A program made the position numbers and the translations under genes. Positions 52,254-61,497 of a stretch of DNA of 64,000 nucleotides are shown here, one piece after another. Positions within the stretch are counted from its first letter, which is position 1, and each line of letters opens with the position of its first letter. The notes under the pieces are model-generated. The model worked only from the letters and a program-made list of their open reading frames with translations. It was not told the origin of the DNA and did no database searches. This DNA comes from Emiliania huxleyi CCMP1516 (taxonomy: Eukaryota; Haptophyta; Isochrysidales; Noelaerhabdaceae): NCBI RefSeq assembly GCF_000372725.1, contig NW_005201287.1, positions 798,272 to 862,271 of the forward strand, in the 5' to 3' direction.

Positions 52254-53543
52254 ATGCTCTTGCGCTCCGATCTCGCGACCCTGCGAGCCCCCCTTCTCCG
52301 CACCAACTGGCGCGAGCCGACGGTCGGCCGATGTGCTCTCATCGCCGCGGTCGTTGGAGGCCTTTTGCTTGCGGTGGTCGTTGGCGCGCCACCTATGGTT
52401 GAGCTGCTGGCCTATGACGCTGCTTCCACCCCGCCTCTGTTTCGGATAGCGGCCGATGGCCCCTTTGATGCAGGTCTACAGCACGGGCGGCTCGCGCGCT
52501 CTCGCATTGCTGGCTGGTTTGCGACGGCAGAGATGCGGAAAGTGTTCGCGTTTGCTGCTAGTCCGAATGGGAGCGCGGCGCTGGCCAATCTGAAGGCGGA
52601 TAACATGCGCGAGTTCCCAGCCTTCGCAGAGGAGCTGCGCGGTATCGCCGCTGGGAGCGGCTTCGACGTGGATAAGATATGGTGCGCAAATCTGCTGAAT
52701 GAGCTCGGCTCGCTCATGGGTCATCAGGGCTTCCAGGCAGCGCCCCAGCATTGCTCAGATGTGTACGCAATCGAGGCGGGTGGGTACAGCCGCGGATTCG
52801 TCCACGGCCACAATGACGACTGGTCCAGTGCAGTGAAGCCATTCTGGTACTTTGCCGCATTCACATACGCCGACTCGGTCGCAGCTGGCGGCTTCCGTGC
52901 ATGTGCGGGTGTGAATTACCCTGCGGCCTTGGTGGGCTGGGCGCCGACATGGAACGAGTTTGGGATCTACTCGACTCAAAATTCGATGGTGCCGCGAAAG
53001 TCTCGGGCAGGAGGGCTCGCCTGCGCCTTTGTCCAGCGCCGTGCGATCTGCTCCTCCTCGACGCTCGACGAGGCAGTGCGCGCGCTGACAGTGCCCGGCT
53101 GGAGCGAGGGCGCATCGATGAATGTGGTGGACGTGAGAGGGAAGCGGATGGCCAACGTCGAGCTCTGGGAGGACGAGTCGTCAGTGCTCGAGGTCACCGA
53201 GGACGTGATGAACTACACCCACTTCAATCAGTACAAACACCTCACCACGCGTAAGGGGCGGGCGGTGGACAGCCCTGCGGCGTTTGCCAACGACCCGCGC
53301 CAGGCGCGCGCCGACGGGCTGCCACCGCCGCGCACCGCGGAGGACGTGAAGGCGATTCTGAGCGATGCAAAGATCTACCGGCCCGAGGCGACCATCACCA
53401 CCATGGTGCTCAACGGCTCGGCGAGGCGGCTTGAGGTCTGGTGCGCCACGCGGAGCGCGGGCTCCCAGCCTCTCTACTCGTGGGACCTTGACACCTTCTT
53501 TTCCGCTGGAGAGATTGACGGACTCACTAGGAGAGATGGATAA
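52254..53543 (+). CDS. C45-family-like Ntn-hydrolase, membrane-anchored
   Basis: Intron-less, 429 residues from ATG 52254. One signal-anchor helix at ~28-46 (ALIAAVVGGLLLAVVVGAPP) places the rest in the lumen or outside. The domain resembles peptidase C45 / acyl-CoA:6-aminopenicillanate acyltransferase and plant phospholipase-B-like Ntn-hydrolases: FDAGLQHGRLARSRI at the start, NLLNELG, then HCSDVYAIEAGGYSRGFVHG followed by HNDDWS, where the Cys in HCSD is the probable catalytic nucleophile; C45 enzymes normally free this Cys by self-cleavage. NEFGIYSTQN and RRAICSSSTLDEAVRAL follow in family order. The substrate is unknown. The last ~11 codons lie inside the inverted duplication, so the C-terminus may have been altered by that event. 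Confidence 0.7.
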   Translation: MLLRSDLATLRAPLLRTNWREPTVGRCALIAAVVGGLLLAVVVGAPPMVELLAYDAASTPPLFRIAADGPFDAGLQHGRLARSRIAGWFATAEMRKVFAFAASPNGSAALANLKADNMREFPAFAEELRGIAAGSGFDVDKIWCANLLNELGSLMGHQGFQAAPQHCSDVYAIEAGGYSRGFVHGHNDDWSSAVKPFWYFAAFTYADSVAAGGFRACAGVNYPAALVGWAPTWNEFGIYSTQNSMVPRKSRAGGLACAFVQRRAICSSSTLDEAVRALTVPGWSEGASMNVVDVRGKRMANVELWEDESSVLEVTEDVMNYTHFNQYKHLTTRKGRAVDSPAAFANDPRQARADGLPPPRTAEDVKAILSDAKIYRPEATITTMVLNGSARRLEVWCATRSAGSQPLYSWDLDTFFSAGEIDGLTRRDG

Positions 53544-53986
53544 CGAGCGGCTGCGACAAAGCGCTGGTCTGTAAACTAACAATATTTGCCGGCCGTGCGA
53601 AGGAAGCGGCGGGTGGGTCGCGCAGGCGGCTGCCGCCCCGCGCCACAACCTCAACCGGACCGGAGGTCTGCTCGCCGGAAAAAGAGAAAACCGCGGGGCC
53701 CTATGTTCGCGTGGGAAGTTGTGGCAGGCACCTCCTTGAGTGCGGTGTCGTCAAAATCTTCGGGAGTGTTTTGGGGCTTTGGGCGGGCGGCGCGCACCTC
53801 TTTCGCGGGCAATGGTGCTCGTCTCCCTCGAGGTCGAGCTGGGAGGGCTGCTCAATAACCCCAGGATGCCCTTCATGCGGTGGGGCTCACACATCTCCAT
53901 CATCGCCATCCTCGTCACCATGTTCGTCATCCCGCACGACCAGTCCACGCGGATGCGCCCCGATCAAGTCGGGAGCGATGCGCTGC
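53511..53986. repeat. Right arm of the ~470-bp inverted duplication
   Basis: Partner of 51281-51752. It begins within the coding end of the C45-like gene (gagattgacgg) and ends at gcgatgcgctgc, 12 bases before a dispersed-repeat copy. Confidence 0.95.
53816..53986 (+). pseudogene. N-terminal fragment of the 50454-51449 membrane protein
   Basis: Encodes MVLVSLEVELGGLLNNPRMP...ISIIAILVTMFVIPHDQSTR, near-identical to residues 1-55 of the minus-strand gene but with two extra residues (VE). Homology ends abruptly at 53986 where dispersed-repeat sequence follows, so it cannot make the full protein. Its promoter flank was duplicated too, so a short transcript is possible. Confidence 0.85.
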
Positions 53987-53998
53987 GAGCAAATTCTC

Positions 53999-54130
53999 AG
54001 TGTTCCTGGCAGAAATCCAAGGGAGGGATGGGAGGACGCCGCGAGGGGGTTCTTAAAGAAAGAAAGAAAGAAAACAGACAACCCAAGGGAGGGATGGGAG
54101 GACGGCACGCCGCCACCACACAGGGATTTT
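53999..54130 (+). repeat. Two nested copies of the AAAG/ACAGACAACCCAAGGG dispersed repeat
   Basis: A partial copy (ccaagggagggatgggagga at ~54019) is followed by (aaag)n and a full copy ending gccgccaccacacagggatt. It abuts the inverted-duplication breakpoint. Confidence 0.8.
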
Positions 54131-54301
54131 AAGGAGAGGTGTGTGGTGCGCTGTTCTTTTTGCCCGGTGTTGCGCTGGTAGAATTCTTTTTGCAGGGCTG
54201 CTTGGAGGCGTGCGCGCAGGCCCTACTTTGGGACCGGTCCAGGGGCGAAGCCAACCTTTTATTCCGCGCCGCCGCTCGCCGGCGTCAAAGGCGAGGGGGT
54301 C

Positions 54302-54830
54302 ATGTCGTCGGTCCGGGCGCGGGCCAGCATGCGGCTTCCGCCGGAAGTGAATCGCGCGCTATACGTGCGGAACCTCCCCTTCAAGATCACCGCGGAGGAG
54401 ATGTACGACATCTTCGGCAAGTTCGGCGCGATCCGGCAGATTCGGCTCGGCAACGCGTCCGACACGCGCGGGACCGCGTTTGTGGTGTACGAGGACATCT
54501 ACGACGCGAAGAATGCCGTCGACCACCTGTCCGGCTTCAACGTCTGCGGCCGCTACCTGGTGCGCGCCGCCGCCCCGGCCGCGCCCCCTCGCGCTGCCGC
54601 CGCCGCCGCCGCCGCCCCTTCCCATCTCTGCGGCGGCGCGTCCTTGCGCATGTGGCGGCGCCTAGATCTGAGTGCCCCGGACTTGGCTCGCTCAGGTCGT
54701 GCTCTACTACCAGCAGACCAAGATGCAGAAGCGGCTCGACACAGAGCGCGAGCAAAAGGAGCTCGCCGAGATGCGAGCCAAGCTGGGCATCGACACGGGC
54801 GACGAGGGGTACAACCTCGCCAAGCGGTAG
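54302..54830 (+). CDS. SF3B6: SF3B6 (p14/SF3b14a), U2 snRNP branch-point protein
   Basis: Exons 54302-54559 and 54696-54830, 130 residues, GT-AG intron in phase 0. Close to animal p14 across its length: [70 protein letters not shown] joined to [20 protein letters not shown]2 (LYVRNL) and RNP1 (RGTAFVVY) are intact; the Tyr in LYVRNL is the residue that contacts the branch adenosine in p14. It works within SF3b at the branch site. Given the many GC-AG introns in this window, the machinery here is of interest, but this protein contacts the branch site, not the donor. Confidence 0.95.
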
Positions 54831-55024
54831 CAGGCAGCCTGTTCACGCCTGTCTGTCTCTCGGCTTTGAGCCGCGCGCCACATGCTGCTTGCTGGCCTGC
54901 GCTGCGCACCGCGCCACCGCGGACCGGGACCGGGGCGCGCGCATGGTTGCCGTCATATTTTTTTCATATTTACGTGTCACATGCCGCTGAAGACAGATCT
55001 GATGATGCACATACTACTAGAGTG

Positions 55025-58000
55025 CTATAGCTCTTCCCACTTCCCGCCGCCGCCCTGCCCCTGGAAAAACGGCGCTGAGCCTGAGGCCTGAAACGCTGAG
55101 CTGGGCCGCGCTGGACATCGCACAACATGCCTGCCGCCCTCGACGCTCGAGCCCGGCCGGCGAGCGGCGCGGCGCCGGCGCGCCGCCGGCGGGCGGGGCC
55201 GGGGGGGGGGGGGGGGGCGGGGACCGGGGGGGACGTCGACGTAGAGGACGCCCGAGCAGATGGAGCCTAGTGACCGGACCGATGCGTGATGAGTCAATGA
55301 GTGGCTCGTGGAGGACGCGCGAGAAGCCGCTGCCCTCGTGCACGTGCGTGCCGTGCCGCTCCCCTCCGGTGAGCACCGCCGCCCACACGTCCACCTCGGA
55401 CTGCGCCACCCCCTCCGCCACCCCCTCCGCCTGGCTCCCCTCGCGCAGCAGTGCCTCGCAGTAGGAGCGCGCGAGGGCGGCGAGGGCGCGCACAGGACGC
55501 TGCCGGACACGGGGCAAGCTGGCTGGGTGAGGGGTTAGGGAGGGGATCAGAGTTGGGGCGTGCGCACCTGCCGCGCGATCGAGCGCTGGTTCCGCATCTG
55601 CGCCTGGAAGAACTCGTCGTTGGTGAGGTTGTTGAGCTTCCTGTCCGCGCAGCCGCGGGGGTGCGAGTGGGCAGCAGTGGCGGTAAAGGCGGCGGGGGCG
55701 AGTGGGGGTGAGGGGTGGGCGGGTGAGGGAAAGGGGGCTGGGAGGGGGGTTGGAGAGGTGTGGGAGGGGGTCGGACTTGCTCGCGCGCTGGCGCGAGGCG
55801 CGCTCGTGCAGCGCCGCGGCGAGGCGGCGAAGGTCAAGCAGCAGCGACGCGTCCCTCACCTCCGCCAGGCCGACAGGGCTCCCAAACAGCTCGCGCGTCT
55901 CTAGCGAGAGGGCCGGCTCGACCGGCGGCTCATCGCGCGTTGCTGCTGGCGACCTTGCCCAGCCCGACGCAACGCGCGCCCATAAGCCCGCCAGAGCGAG
56001 CCACCCTCGCTGTGGCAGAGTGGCGGCGCGGCCTCTGCGCAGCGGCCGGCGCGAGGCGTCTAGGAAGAGGCGTGCGACGGGCGAGAGCGTGCTTGGCGGC
56101 GCGAGCAGGCGAACGGGCGAGTCGAGCCCGGGCGCGATCCGGTGGCGGCCGAGCAGCGCGAGGAGCGGAGGGGAGAGCCTCGCGCGTGGCGCAGAGAGGT
56201 CGTCGCCCCACGGCTCGTGGAGGAGGAGCTCGGCCAGCCTATTAACAATTAATCATTGGTAGAGGCGAGATATGGTTATTAATTAAGAGGAGCGAGGCCA
56301 GCCTCGAGTTGCTCTCCTTGCGCCGCAGCGAGTCGGCCTGCTGCGAGGCCCACGGCAGGCCGAGTCGCAGCAGCTCGCTCCTCAGCGAAGGGTGCGCGTC
56401 TCCAGCGTCGACCATCGCGCCAATCAGCTCGGCCGTGCTCACGAGCGACGTTGCCGCCGCCACCGCCCAGAGGCCACGCAGCACCAGCTCTCGGTTGGCG
56501 ACCGTGTCGGCGTTGCGGAGCAGTGCATCCATGGTGGTGAGCGCCTCGAAACCCCGAATCCGCATGCTCTCCTCCTCCTCCTCCTCCCCCCCCCCCTCCT
56601 CCTCCTCCTCCTCTCCCGCCGCCCCGATGCCGTCGGCCGACCCCGCCCCGGCCGCCTCCCCTCCAGCCTCCGCCCCAATGCTGGCGGGCGGTGACGCAAC
56701 CGCAACGCACAAGGTCCCGTCCGCTCGTCTCCACGAGCCGTTGAGCTGGCGCCAATGGGCCTTGCCGCCGCCGGCAGCACCGTCGCAAACGGGCGGTGGC
56801 GCGTGGGCGTGCAGCCCGCCGCGCAGCTTGGCGTACCGCAGCTTGGTGTACAGCCGCGCGGGCATGGCGGCCTCGAGCTGCGCCCACAGCTGCAGCGCGG
56901 TGCCTGCGGCGGGGAGGAGGGCGGGAAAGACGACTCAAGCGGAGCGAGCGGCTGCTGGGACGGCCCCACTGAGCCTTGGGAGTGTCCCACCTGACGCGTG
57001 TCTAGGGAGTGTCTAGGGAGTGTCTAGGGAGTGTCTAGGAAGTGTCTAGGGAGTGTCTAGGGAGTGTCTAGGAAGTGTCTAGGGAGTGTCTAGGAAGTGT
57101 CTAGGGAGTGTCTAGGGAGTGTCTAGGAAGTGTCCCACCTGACGCGGCGCTGTCGCGCAAGACGGAGGCGACAGGGCCAGACAGCGGCGGAGGGGCAGGG
57201 CTGCCCCCGCGGCGCCACCGGGAGAGGACGTCAGCGGAGAGCATCAGCTCGGCCGGACCACCGCCGCCGAGAGCAAACCCGACGCCTGTGAAGAGACGAT
57301 CCAGCGTCTCGGGCGTGCTCAATCCGTCTCGGCCGCAACAGCTGCGCGCCGACTCCCAGCGCCGCCGACAGCAGCCGTGTGAGACTGCGGCGGCCACGGC
57401 CGAGCAAGGTCGCCCTCGCTGCCGCCCCCTCTGCCGCCCCCTCTGCCTCCTCTGCCGCCTTCTCTGCCGCCAACCCAGCCTTGCTGCTGCACGCTGCTGG
57501 CGAGCCTCCTCCCGCCTCGGCTCCGCAGCTGGCACCGGCGCTCCCCGCCGCGCCCTCTGCAGCTTGCGGTCGACTCGCCTCCGCACAAAGCCCCTCTCGA
57601 CTCGCCTCCGCACGAAGCCCCTCGCTCGGGCTGCGCCCCGATGCTCGGCTGGTGCGTCTGCGCAAGAGCAGCAGCGCGAGCGGCGCTAGCACAGCGCCGA
57701 GAGTGGCGGCGGCGGGCCAGCCGGCCTCCTCCAGGTCGGCGAGCGGGAGCAGCGCACCGGCAAACGCGCTCCCCGCCAAGACCGACCGCACCCTAGGAGG
57801 AGGAGGGGAGGGAGGAGAAGCAGCAGCCTCCCGGGGAGAGGAGCCCGCCCGCCCGCGCTCGCAGCCGTACGCCCAATGTGGCCGCGCCGTGTCGGCGTCC
57901 GTCCAATCGCGGCCCCAATAGCAGTCGGCTACGGAATAGACAAAACTGCTCGAGTCGCCGCCGCCGCACACGGACGCATTGGCGGATGCACCCGCCTCCG

Positions 58001-59433
58001 CCTCCGCCTCCGCCTCCACCGCCGCGCCGCCGCGTCCCTGGCGGCAAGGCTCCCTGTTCCACCACAGGTTGACTGCGAGGTTGCGTCCCGCCGGAGAGTC
58101 AACCTATTAATTGATTATTAATTGATTATTAATCCATTATTAATTCATTATCAATTAATAGGTTGCGTCCCGCCGGAGAGTCAACCTGCAGCCGCAGGCC
58201 GTCGGGTGGAGTGAGCAGCCACCTCCGAGGCTCTCTCTGTCTCTCCGTCTCTCTGCACTCGCCTGGTGGTACCAGCCTTGCGGGATGAAGAGGCAGTCGC
58301 CGGCTCGCACCTAGCGGCGGCGCCGAGGCCGGACAGTGTGAACAGCGCACAGCGCCGTAGGACGTATTTTCTTCTCAATAACAAGGTCTGTGAGGGGGCG
58401 AGGCGCTGCGGAGAGCCGGATGCGTGCGTGCCGCCGGGTGCGTGCGCAAAGGCGAGGGTCGAGGCGCCTCCGCTTCGAGCCAGTCGAGCTCTGCCCAGCC
58501 CGGGTAGCGGGCGAGGTCGATGGAGGAGACGTTGAGGCGGGGCGGGCCGCCGAACCCGCCGTAGGTCGCGTCCCCGCGCGAGGTGTTGTGCCACCCCAGC
58601 TCGGCCGACTCGATGGCGCCTCCGTGCCGCGGGTGCCACAGCGCCAGCCGCTTGGAGCCGTCAAAGACGCAGAGGAAGTTGTCCTCGCCTGTCCATCACT
58701 TCTCGGATCATGAGCAGCCAACTACTCCAGACACGCACCGGAGGTGTCCTCGCCGTCAGCGTGCACCACCGACTGCGTGCCTATCCACGAGGATGATTGG
58801 ACAGTCAGTCGCTAATCAACTGTCGCCATCAGCGTGCGCCACAGGCTGCGCGCCGCCCGAAGAGAACCAGAGGATCGCCTCCGCGAGCCGCTGCGTCCCG
58901 CTGCCGCAGGCCAGCGGCGGCGGCAGCCACACGTCGTGCCGCAGCGGCCTCGGCAGCGAAGAGACGCAATAGAGAGAGAGGCCTCCTTCTCCGCCTCCTC
59001 CTCTGCGTCCTCCGCGTCCTCCGCCTCCGCCGCCGCCACTTTCGCCGCCGCCTCCGCCGCCATCGCTCTCGGAGGCCGCGGCTCCGTCGCGGTAGTGGCG
59101 CACAAACGCGGCGAGTGGCACAGACTTGGCCTCACCCGCAGCGCGCGTCTCAGTCTTGGCCAGTTCGACGTTGTCCAGGGTAACGGCGTATGGGCTGTCT
59201 CGGGCAGCAAACGCCTCGTCGGTCCAACGTGAGGATGCGGGCATCTCGGCTGCCGCTCCGAGCAGCACCACTGGAATGCCGGCAGCCGCGTCCACTCTGG
59301 ACCCGCACGGTGGCGCGTAGTACTCACGGAAGCGCCTTGCCGAGGGCCACTCTGCGCGAGGCAGAGCTTCGACGTCGCCGAGCCGACCAGGCAGCGCAAA
59401 TATGGACGGACCGCTGGTCGCGTCGGCTGGCAT
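55025..59433 (-). CDS. JmjC-domain protein with C-terminal 2OG-Fe(II) oxygenase region
   Basis: Minus strand from ATG 59433. Supported exons: 59433-58854, 58780-58754, 58688-58468, 58310-58263, 58103 onward, an exon ending 57139, then 56903-56303, 56238 onward, one ending 55334 and 55266-55025. The JmjC part reads [54 protein letters not shown] with the HxD iron ligands, [13 protein letters not shown] with the third His, and [17 protein letters not shown] membrane-like segment follows ([16 protein letters not shown]). The 3' part reads [45 protein letters not shown] joined to [15 protein letters not shown], the core of putative 2OG-Fe(II) oxygenases. Phase-consistent splicing across 57138-56904 argues for one gene; two adjacent genes remain possible. 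Six introns have GC donors. Confidence 0.6.
57000..57131. repeat. 11-base tandem repeat in an intron
   Basis: About a dozen units of tctagg(g/a)agtg lie within the intron 57138-56904 of the JmjC gene. Confidence 0.9.
58078..58187. repeat. 28-base exon duplication flanking AT-rich filler
   Basis: 58078-58105 and 58160-58187 are identical (aggttgcgtcccgccggaga then gtcaacct). The 54 bases between are built from attaat/gattatt units with no G/C-rich sequence. On the minus strand the inner copy is the functional exon start (VDSPAGRNL) and the filler ends in AG. Confidence 0.95.
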
Positions 59434-59485
59434 TGAGAGAAGCCACCACTGTCGCGTTGGAAGAAACACTCGCTGCGAGTCTTAC

Positions 59486-59540
59486 TCCAGGGATGAAATC
59501 CCTGCGTGGTGGCGGCGTGCCGCCCTCCCTTCCCCCTCTC
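59486..59540 (-). repeat. 3' part of the dispersed AAAG repeat, inverted
   Basis: Reverse complement reads gggagggcggcacgccgcca and ccacgcagggatttc, matching the end of the 53999-54130 copy. Confidence 0.65.
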
Positions 59541-59975
59541 TGACGAAATCTTTGCGCTAACTCTTTTACAGACACATACGGCGAGTCTCGTCCACCTCCC
59601 CGCCCTCTTTATAGACTTAGTCAAAGTTGTGCGAGTCACGAGACTCGAGAGGTAGCCGCAGGTAGGGGGTCGTTCCTGGTTCTCGTATGGCGCTATGACT
59701 GTTCCGCGCGTTGTATGTTGACCTATAGGAATCGTTTCAATTTCAACAACCGCCGCCGCGAACAATCACCAGCCCTCCCCTGACCACTTGAACTGTAATG
59801 ACGCGAGACTCGCCAATCCGCTCACTTGCTCAGCCCTCACAGGAGCCACGCCACACCGGGACAGGCCATTCATTCTGCATTCATGTCACAAGCCCTCGTC
59901 AATGACGTCATCGCCATCTTCCTCCTCCTCCTCGCCGTCCCCTTCCTCCTCCCCACCTTCGCCACCCAGGATCTC

Positions 59976-61035
59976 CTATAAGAGCTGCTGCACATCGTAC
60001 ACCTCGTCGTTGTCGTCGTCGTCCAGCACCATGTACGCCTCGCCACATTTGTCGTGGGCGATGCCGAAGCATCTCTGTGATCGTGGTGGAGGGCAGCCGG
60101 TTCCAAAACTGCCGCCGTCGTCACCGAGCTCAAAATCGAAGCGCACAAGCACATCTGTGCGCCGCGGCATACTCGCCTGCCACATGCTCAGCGATCTCCG
60201 CGACCCACCCACTGACGCTGCAGCACTCGTCATTCACCGTCTCGTCATCTGACGATCCCGCGCAGCTTTGTCGCTTCAGATCGAAGGTCAGATCATCAGC
60301 GTTCAGCCTCCAGCGTCCGGTGCGCAGCGCGGCGGGGATGCGGACACCGAAGAGCGCATGCTGAAGCAGTTGCGTGGAGCCATCGAGCACCCCCTCACCC
60401 ACCTCCTCCGGTACGTCGTCCCGCCCTCCAAAGAATATTGGGAAGCCCATCCGAAGCCGCCCCGTCGCATGATAACCGACGGCGTCGTCGGCACCGGGGA
60501 GGACGCAGAGCGGCGGATCGGCGACCACGCGCCAGCCACGCTCTGTCCACGGTAGTTGGCCAGTGGAGTTCCACTTGTACGTGGACGGCGCGCGTGCGAG
60601 CAGCTGCGAGAGGCGCCGCAGCGTCTCATAGTAGGCCGCGAGTTCGTGCAGACCTCGTGGTCCTCTGCCGACCTCTCCGAGTGTGTCGTGGTCCCATGAA
60701 ACGTCGGCCACCCACCGTGCACCGTGGGTGCGAGATTGCTCCTCGCGCCACTCGCCGTCGACGTGCCCGATGGATGGGCCAGGACCTCCATCGCAGAAGA
60801 AGTTTTGCATGCACTCCCACAAGTCCGAGTCGTGAGGCACGCTTACGCTGATTGTCCCGCGGTTCTCAGATTCCTTCACCACGTCTACAATCGGCGAAGG
60901 CATGCCGGCGGAGGCCAGCGATTCCGCATACCAGGAGATACACGTGGATATCCGCCGAGCTCCGCGAGTGGCTCGCCGGGTCGGGCATTTGAGGTGCCAT
61001 GGTGAGGGCGCACGTGAGCGTGCTGCGGGCGACAT
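59976..61035 (-). CDS. Unknown protein with acidic C-terminus; frame change near 60180
   Basis: Minus strand; ATG at 61035 or 60903. The main frame runs to 60130 (VDVVKESENRGTISVSVPHD, HVDGEWREEQSRTHGARWVA, MGFPIFFGGRDDVPEEVGEG, VSGWVAEIAEHVAGEYAA) with good non-repetitive composition. A second frame from about 60200 to the stop at 59976 also looks coding (TDVLVRFDFELGDDGG, CFGIAHDKCGEAYMVLDDDD). Joining them needs a ~22-base GC-AG gap or a frameshift, so either an ultra-short intron, an assembly error or a damaged gene. No family recognised. Confidence 0.5.
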
Positions 61036-61497
61036 GTGTTAGCGGGTGCATGTGTCAGCTCGCGTGTCAGCTCGTGTGCCGCGGCGTCTAAGTTTCTTTT
61101 TTGCCGTCGCGCTCTGCGCACTGCGGCCGGAGCGCGGAGAGGCGGGGCTGCTCGGCGTGAGGCGGGCAGGATACGGCGGGATACGGCGGGATACGGCGGG
61201 ATATGGCGGGATATGGCGGGATACTGTCAGATATGGACGGAAGCGCAGGCGCCGCGGGACGGGCGCCGGGCGGCCATCTGTTGGAACGACGGAGAGATAC
61301 ATCAAGATACCGCAAAAGAAAGAACCGTCCACACCAGGGCTCCTCGACCCTGCAGTCGTTCCAGCGGCGGGGCGGAGGTGGCGGCACCGGCGGCCGCACC
61401 GCCTGGCGTGGAGCCCCAGCGGCGACCCCTCGACCCAGCGGCCGCTCCAACAGTGGGGGCGGAGGCGGTGGTCGCGGCTATAATTCTTTTTCTCGCG

